NCBI RefSeq assembly: GCF_031082345.1
Contig: NZ_JAVHLH010000027.1
Location: 1 to 10,779 of the forward strand
Reading direction: 5' to 3'
Length of the DNA: 10,779 nt
Origin: Brevundimonas sp.
GTDB lineage: Bacteria; Pseudomonadota; Alphaproteobacteria; Caulobacterales; Caulobacteraceae
The translations under genes were made by a program, and so were the position numbers. The notes beneath the pieces are model-generated. The model made no database searches. It worked only from the letters and a program-made list of their open reading frames with translations, and was not told the DNA's origin. This document shows, piece after piece, positions 7,524 through 10,779 of the stretch. How positions within the stretch are numbered: position 1 is the first letter of the stretch; every line of letters starts with the position of its first letter.

Positions 7524-7573
7524 CGCAGTCCGGCGCCGGAAGACGGCGTCATGCGTCCTGGTGGGGATTTCGT

Positions 7574-8662
7574 ATGCTTGAGGCTCGTTTTCGCCGCGGC
7601 CTGTCATTGGCCGCCATCGCCGCGATGACCGTTCTGGCGGCTTGCGCGACGCCGGAACCGGAACCCGAGCCGGCCCCGCCGCCGCCGCCGCCGCCGCCGG
7701 CCGTCAGCCTGAATGAAGGCGTGGCGCAGGCGGCTTCCATCTACGTGGCCTTCATGCGTGACGCCACCACGATCAAGGCCGGCTTCGAGTCGGCGGACTC
7801 GATCCAGGCGGCCATTCGCAAGGGGGCGTCCTACGAGCCCGCGCAGCTGTCTCGCGGCATGATCGCCTACGGGTCGATCCTGGCGCTCCAGTCGCCTGAG
7901 TTCGTGCAGGGCGTCCGCACCTTTGCGGTGGATCCGGCCATCCGTCAGGAAATGGTCGCCCGCATCATCGCGGATCCGGCCTACGCCGCCACCCTCCCCG
8001 GAGCCGACGCCGCGGCCGGTCTGATCATTGAGGCCATCGGGCGCGATTCGGCCGCCATGCTGGCGATCGCGGACGCCGTCGAGGAAGACGCCTACACCAT
8101 TCAGGGCCGATCCGACCCTCGCCGCCGCTGGGCCGTGGTCAATATCGCCGATCGGGACACCCGTTTGCAGGGCGCCAAGGCGCTCTCCGTCGTCCACATG
8201 CTGCCGGCGGCCGAGGAATCGGCCCGGCTGTTCGCGGCCGCCAACAGCGGTTCGGGGCTTGAGGTGACGCCGGCCACGTCAGGCCCGCCCTATACGCCCG
8301 CCGTGGTGCGTTCGCTCGCCCTGGCCGCCCTGGCCGCGCTCGGCGCCGGCGGCGAGGACGCCCGCGCCAACACCGAGGCCCTGACGATTGAGCAGAACAG
8401 CGAATTCTGCCTGAACATGTCCAAGCTGATGCTGTTCCAGTGCCTGGCGGCCTCGCGCCCCAGCTACGAGGACATCTTCTGCGTCGGCCGCCACGTCGCT
8501 CGCGACCTCGCCACCTGCACGGCGCAGAACATCAAACCCGCCCCCATCGTGGCTCCCGCGACCGAAGTGGCCGATTCAGAGCCGGCGATTCAGACCCCGG
8601 TGGCGGCCGGGGCCGCGGCGGCTTCGGTCTCGGCGACACAGGCCCTGAACAGCGGCGGCTGA
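7574..8662 (+). CDS. Predicted lipoprotein of unknown function, paralogue 2
   Basis: A 362-residue protein, paralogue of the preceding gene product. The ATG at 7574 has TGGGGA (7562-7567) as ribosome site. The signal peptide ends in lipobox LAAC with lipidated C24 and Ala at +2. A Pro-Glu repeat (27-33) and eight prolines (35-42) form an N-terminal linker before the shared domain, which begins at about residue 45. Shared blocks are SILALQSPEFV (101-111), TLPGADAAAGL (140-150), LALAALAALG (248-257) and FQCLAASRP (288-296). C279, C290, C303 and C315 have exactly the same spacing as in the first paralogue. The C-terminal tail (about 318-362) is Ala-rich and lacks the proline-rich tail of paralogue 1. 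The shared domain looks all-helical. No catalytic motif is recognisable. It is followed by a 144-base structured gap before rplY. Function unknown. Confidence 0.9.
   Translation: MLEARFRRGLSLAAIAAMTVLAACATPEPEPEPAPPPPPPPPAVSLNEGVAQAASIYVAFMRDATTIKAGFESADSIQAAIRKGASYEPAQLSRGMIAYGSILALQSPEFVQGVRTFAVDPAIRQEMVARIIADPAYAATLPGADAAAGLIIEAIGRDSAAMLAIADAVEEDAYTIQGRSDPRRRWAVVNIADRDTRLQGAKALSVVHMLPAAEESARLFAAANSGSGLEVTPATSGPPYTPAVVRSLALAALAALGAGGEDARANTEALTIEQNSEFCLNMSKLMLFQCLAASRPSYEDIFCVGRHVARDLATCTAQNIKPAPIVAPATEVADSEPAIQTPVAAGAAAASVSATQALNSGG
7676..7699 (+). repeat. (CCG)8 trinucleotide repeat inside paralogue 2
   Basis: Eight uninterrupted CCG units in frame encode prolines 35-42 of the lipoprotein. 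Synonymous proline codons are not used at all, which is typical of a slippage-generated microsatellite rather than an old proline tract. Unit changes would lengthen or shorten the linker without breaking the frame. Confidence 0.9.
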
Positions 8663-8684
8663 TCTGCGGAGCCATCCGGGCGAC

Positions 8685-8720
8685 CAGACGGTTGCGTCCC
8701 CGGGCGTCTGCGTGTAATAG
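8685..8720 (+). promoter_or_regulatory. Candidate rplY promoter within a dyad
   Basis: TTGCGT (8692-8697) and TGTAAT (8713-8718, five of six to TATAAT) are 15 bases apart, somewhat short; alternatively TAATAG (8715-8720) gives 17. A perfect inverted repeat CAGACG/CGTCTG (8685-8690 and 8705-8710) brackets the -35, as an operator could. The position fits a promoter for rplY, which needs its own expression after the lipoprotein genes. Confidence 0.3.
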
Positions 8721-8765
8721 CCCGCGCTCTTGAATTCGAGGGTTCGAGGACCCCGCCGCGCGGGC
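8720..8765 (+). other. Structured element in the rplY leader
   Basis: An 8-base perfect inverted repeat, GCCCGCGC (8720-8727) and GCGCGGGC (8758-8765), encloses a smaller hairpin (GGGT-bulged T-C, loop GAG, GACCC) and a tandem 8-base repeat beginning TTCGAGG (8735 and 8743). It ends 41 bases before the rplY ATG and no T-run follows. It may be a terminator-like stop for the lipoprotein gene, or a leader structure controlling rplY. The sequence does not decide between these. Confidence 0.4.
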
Positions 8766-8806
8766 GATTACGTCAGCGCGGCGTTTCTGTTGTTGAGGCG
8801 AGCCAG

Positions 8807-9496
8807 ATGGCCGAGATCATTCTGAACGTTGATGTCCGTGACGGCGTCGGCACCGGCGGCGCTCGCGCCGCGCGTCGCGCGGGCATGGTCCCCGGCGTGC
8901 TGTACGGCGGCGAAAAGGCCCCCGTGGCCATCGCGGTGAACGAACGCGACTTCCGCAAGTCGCTCTACACCGGCAAGCTGCTGGGCCACCTGGTGACCCT
9001 GAAATACGGCGATGAATCGCAGCCGGTCATCGCCCGCGACGTGCAGTTCGACCCGGTGTCGGACCGTCCGCTGCATTTCGACCTGATGCGGGTCGACGCC
9101 AAGCAGACCATCAAGATCGACATCCCGGTTCACTTCATCAACCAGGACCAGTGCGAAGCCTTCCGTCAGGGCGGTTCGCTGGAAGTCGTCCGTCACTCGG
9201 TCGAGGTCAAGGTTCGCGCCGACCACATCCCGGAAGACCTGATCGTCGACCTGGCCGGCCACCAACTGGGCGACACCATCCGCTGGACCGACCTGAAGGG
9301 CACCAAGGACGTCGAGCCGACCATCACCGACCGTGACTTCGTGATCGCCTCCATCAAGACGTCTTCGGCCGCCATCTCGGCCGCCGCCGACGAAGCGCAT
9401 GACGCCGAAGTCGCCGCCGAGGCCGCCGAGGTCGAAGCGACCGAACAGACGGCGACCGATGAGGCCGCCGCCGAGGAAGACACCACCGAGGGCTGA
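8807..9496 (+). CDS. rplY: 50S ribosomal protein L25, Ctc/TL5 long form
   Basis: A 229-residue L25 of the long Ctc/TL5 type. It binds the 5S rRNA region of the large subunit. The N-terminal L25 domain (about 1-92) contains RRAGMVPGVLYGG (23-35) and the hallmark RDVQFDPVSDRPLHFDLMRV (77-96). A second beta-rich TL5 C-terminal domain (about 97-185) follows with IPVHFIN and IPEDLIVDLAGHQLGDTI. The tail (about 186-229) is almost only Ala, Glu, Asp and Thr and probably disordered, common in alphaproteobacterial members. The ATG start has GAGG at 8795-8798. It is followed by pth, the normal arrangement in many bacteria, but a strong hairpin separates the two. Upstream is a dyad-rich leader. In Bacillus the homologue is a stress gene; no sequence here shows that for this one. 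Length and motifs are typical. Confidence 0.97.
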   Translation: MAEIILNVDVRDGVGTGGARAARRAGMVPGVLYGGEKAPVAIAVNERDFRKSLYTGKLLGHLVTLKYGDESQPVIARDVQFDPVSDRPLHFDLMRVDAKQTIKIDIPVHFINQDQCEAFRQGGSLEVVRHSVEVKVRADHIPEDLIVDLAGHQLGDTIRWTDLKGTKDVEPTITDRDFVIASIKTSSAAISAAADEAHDAEVAAEAAEVEATEQTATDEAAAEEDTTEG

Positions 9497-9521
9497 TCCT
9501 CTCGCGACAAGCTGCTACTGG

Positions 9522-9557
9522 AACGGCCCCATCCGGCGACGGACGGGGCCGTTTCCT
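9522..9557 (+). terminator. Intrinsic terminator between rplY and pth
   Basis: A long stem: AACGGCCCC (9522-9530) pairs perfectly with GGGGCCGTT (9545-9553). After one A/C mismatch, TCCG pairs with CGGA around a GCGA tetraloop (GNRA type, 9536-9539). The 3' arm runs straight into TTTCCTT. This is the strongest hairpin in the window. It starts 26 bases after the rplY stop, as expected for a rplY terminator. Confidence 0.75.
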
Positions 9558-9572
9558 TATCCGGAACCCGCC

Positions 9573-10193
9573 ATGATCATCATCGCCGGCCTCGGCAATC
9601 CGGGCCCGAAATACCAGGGCAATCGCCACAACATCGGATTCATGGCCGCCGACGAGATCGCGCGGCGCTGGTCGTTCGGGCCCGAGCGCGCGAAATTCCA
9701 GTCGGTGATCCGCGAGGGCGAGGTTCCCACCGCCGCGGGGTCCGTGCGGGTCCTGCTGATGAAACCGCAGACCTATATGAACGAGAGCGGCCGGGCGGTC
9801 GGAGAGGCGGCGCGGTTCTACAAGGTCGCCCCGTCAGAGGTGATCGTCTTCCATGACGAGATCGATCTGGCCCCGGGCCGGTTCCGGATGAAAACGGGCG
9901 GGGGCGCGGCCGGCCAGAATGGCGTGCGCTCGCTGATCAGCCAGCTGGGTCCCGACTTCCGCCGCGGACGCATGGGCGTCGGCCATCCCGGAGAGCCGCA
10001 GCTGGTCCACGGCCACGTGCTCAGCGACTTCCACAAGGCCGACCGGGCGTGGCTGGAGCCGATGCTGGACGCCGTCGCCGCCGCCCTGCCTTTCGCCCTG
10101 GCGGGCGACGACGACCGCTACCAGGCCGAGGTCATGCGTCTGGCCCCGGCTCCTAAATTCAGCCCCCGGCAGGCGGCGCGTGGCGAAGGCTGA
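9573..10193 (+). CDS. pth: Peptidyl-tRNA hydrolase
   Basis: A 206-residue bacterial Pth, the usual length. It cleaves the ester of peptidyl-tRNA dropped from ribosomes and recycles tRNA in the cytoplasm. The N-terminus MIIIAGLGNPGPKYQGNRHN contains N9, Y14 and catalytic H19. KPQTYMN (64-70) has N70, and HDEIDL (94-99) has D95, the residue that activates H19 in the family. The glycine loop reads GGGAAGQNG (109-117), where most relatives have His before the Asn (E. coli H113-N114); here Q115 precedes N116. GVGHP (135-139) and the lid region are normal. The frame extends back to 9399 inside rplY, but only the ATG at 9573 gives the family N-terminus; GGAA (9563-9566) is its ribosome site. The start is only about 19 bases after the rplY terminator stem, so expression probably depends on read-through. 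Confidence 0.96.
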   Translation: MIIIAGLGNPGPKYQGNRHNIGFMAADEIARRWSFGPERAKFQSVIREGEVPTAAGSVRVLLMKPQTYMNESGRAVGEAARFYKVAPSEVIVFHDEIDLAPGRFRMKTGGGAAGQNGVRSLISQLGPDFRRGRMGVGHPGEPQLVHGHVLSDFHKADRAWLEPMLDAVAAALPFALAGDDDRYQAEVMRLAPAPKFSPRQAARGEG

Positions 10194-10269
10194 ACCCGTG
10201 ACAGCCAGCCGCCTTGCCCGGCGACGTGGCGGGCGATAGACCGCCGCGATCCTTCAGAAAGCTCCCCGC

Positions 10270-10749
10270 ATGGCCCGCACCTCCCTCCCCTTCATCCTGC
10301 TCGCCTTCGCCGGCCTCGCCGCCTGCACGCCCGGCGGCGAGGCGAAGCCGGACGCCGCCGCGACGGTCCAGGTCGCCGACGCCCTGTGCCGCCCGACACC
10401 GATCGGCCGGAAGACCACCGGCTGCTACCTGACCCTGACGGCCGGCGCCGACGACCGGCTGGTGAGCGTCTCCAGCCCCGTGGCCGGCCGGGCCCAGATC
10501 CACGAGAGCCGCGTGGAGAGCAACATGATGATGATGTACGAGCTCAAGGAGGGTCTGCCTCTCCCCGCCGGCCAGGCGGTCGAACTGAAGCCGGGCGGCA
10601 ACCACATCATGCTGCTGGCCGTGGCCGAGCCGCTCACGGCGGGAGACACGGTGGCGCTGACCCTGACCTTCGCCTCCGCCCCGCCCGTCGAGGTGACGGC
10701 GCACGTCGGCCAGCCCGTACTCATCGACTCCGGCGACGCATCGCACTGA
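10270..10749 (+). CDS. PCuAC-type periplasmic copper chaperone, predicted lipoprotein
   Basis: A 159-residue protein of the PCuAC (DUF461) family. By family knowledge these bind Cu(I), sometimes also Cu(II), in the periplasm and help metallate the CuA site of cytochrome c oxidase. A short signal peptide ends in lipobox LAAC with lipidated C19. Then comes the single cupredoxin-like beta-barrel (about 32-150), with RPTPIGRKTTGCYLTL (41-56) in the place of the family's usual RPTPPG...AYLT segment. The metal motif is H78-X10-M89-X22-H112-I-M114, one residue longer than the published H-X10-M-X21-H-X-M. Four consecutive Met codons (M86-M89) occupy the Met position. C40 and C52 are additional and could form a disulphide. 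The ATG at 10270 lacks a strong ribosome site but is required for the signal peptide. It lies 76 bases after pth, and the gap contains no convincing promoter or terminator. The remaining 30 bases of the window are non-coding as far as visible. Confidence 0.88.
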   Translation: MARTSLPFILLAFAGLAACTPGGEAKPDAAATVQVADALCRPTPIGRKTTGCYLTLTAGADDRLVSVSSPVAGRAQIHESRVESNMMMMYELKEGLPLPAGQAVELKPGGNHIMLLAVAEPLTAGDTVALTLTFASAPPVEVTAHVGQPVLIDSGDASH

Positions 10750-10779
10750 CCGCGGCCGCGCCAGCCTGACAAACCGGCC

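Noticed and set aside
8573..8594. Direct repeat GATTCAGA twice, 14 bases apart, with GANTC methylation sites
   Set aside because: The copies are in different reading frames inside a coding region, and the number of GANTC sites in the gene is about what chance predicts.
6266..8662. Duplication by a mobile element
   Set aside because: No transposase, terminal inverted repeats or target duplications flank either copy, and divergence of about 40% shows the duplication is old.
8735..8754. tRNA T-arm-like string with GGTTCGA upstream of rplY
   Set aside because: The stem is too short, the loop has the wrong size, and no acceptor, D or anticodon arms surround it.
9399..9572. Upstream extension of pth into rplY
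   Set aside because: The added residues are Pro/Arg-rich and out of frame with rplY; the Pth family begins at MIIIAGLGNPG.
1..10779. CRISPR array, toxin-antitoxin, phage or other defence genes
   Set aside because: No regularly spaced repeats, no integrase or cas-like motifs, and no small paired genes with such features were seen on either strand.

Overview
The window looks like chromosomal DNA of a high-GC alphaproteobacterium, most likely a Caulobacterales member such as Brevundimonas or a relative. The evidence is very strong G/C bias at third codon positions, the bamD-recN pair, the rplY(Ctc type)-pth pair, and the sequence character of Prs, L25 and BamD. The genus is an inference. There are no insertion sequences, integrases, CRISPR arrays, tRNA or rRNA genes, and no sign of recent transfer. 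Genes are tightly packed and no gap exceeds about 205 bases.

Layout. Positions 32-2327 carry three plus-strand genes: exodeoxyribonuclease III (xth), a small single-pass membrane protein of unknown function two bases behind it, and an uncharacterised protein whose acidic residues are laid out like the RNase H-like DUF429 group. They converge, with a 13-base gap, on the minus-strand pair bamD (outer-membrane assembly lipoprotein) and recN (double-strand-break repair SMC-like ATPase). A 203-base divergent region separates bamD from plus-strand prs (PRPP synthetase). Next come two tandem, clearly paralogous lipoprotein genes of unknown function (6266-7441 and 7574-8662), then rplY (L25/Ctc), pth (peptidyl-tRNA hydrolase), and a PCuAC-type periplasmic copper chaperone with a lipoprotein signal.

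Themes. DNA repair is represented twice (xth, recN), and a near-match to the alphaproteobacterial LexA box lies between bamD and recN. Translation is represented by rplY and pth, separated by a strong hairpin-T terminator that lies almost directly on the pth start. The envelope dominates the rest: BamD, the two paralogues and the copper chaperone all have lipobox signal peptides, so four of the ten genes encode predicted lipoproteins.

The most novel item is the tandem lipoprotein pair. Both are Ala-rich, predicted helical proteins about 60% identical by hand alignment. They share four C-terminal cysteines with identical spacing (C-X10-C-X12-C-X11-C) and differ in where a proline-rich segment sits: C-terminal tail in the first, N-terminal linker with eight consecutive CCG codons in the second. 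Nothing here amounts to a defence system or a mobile system; most of the window is core housekeeping.
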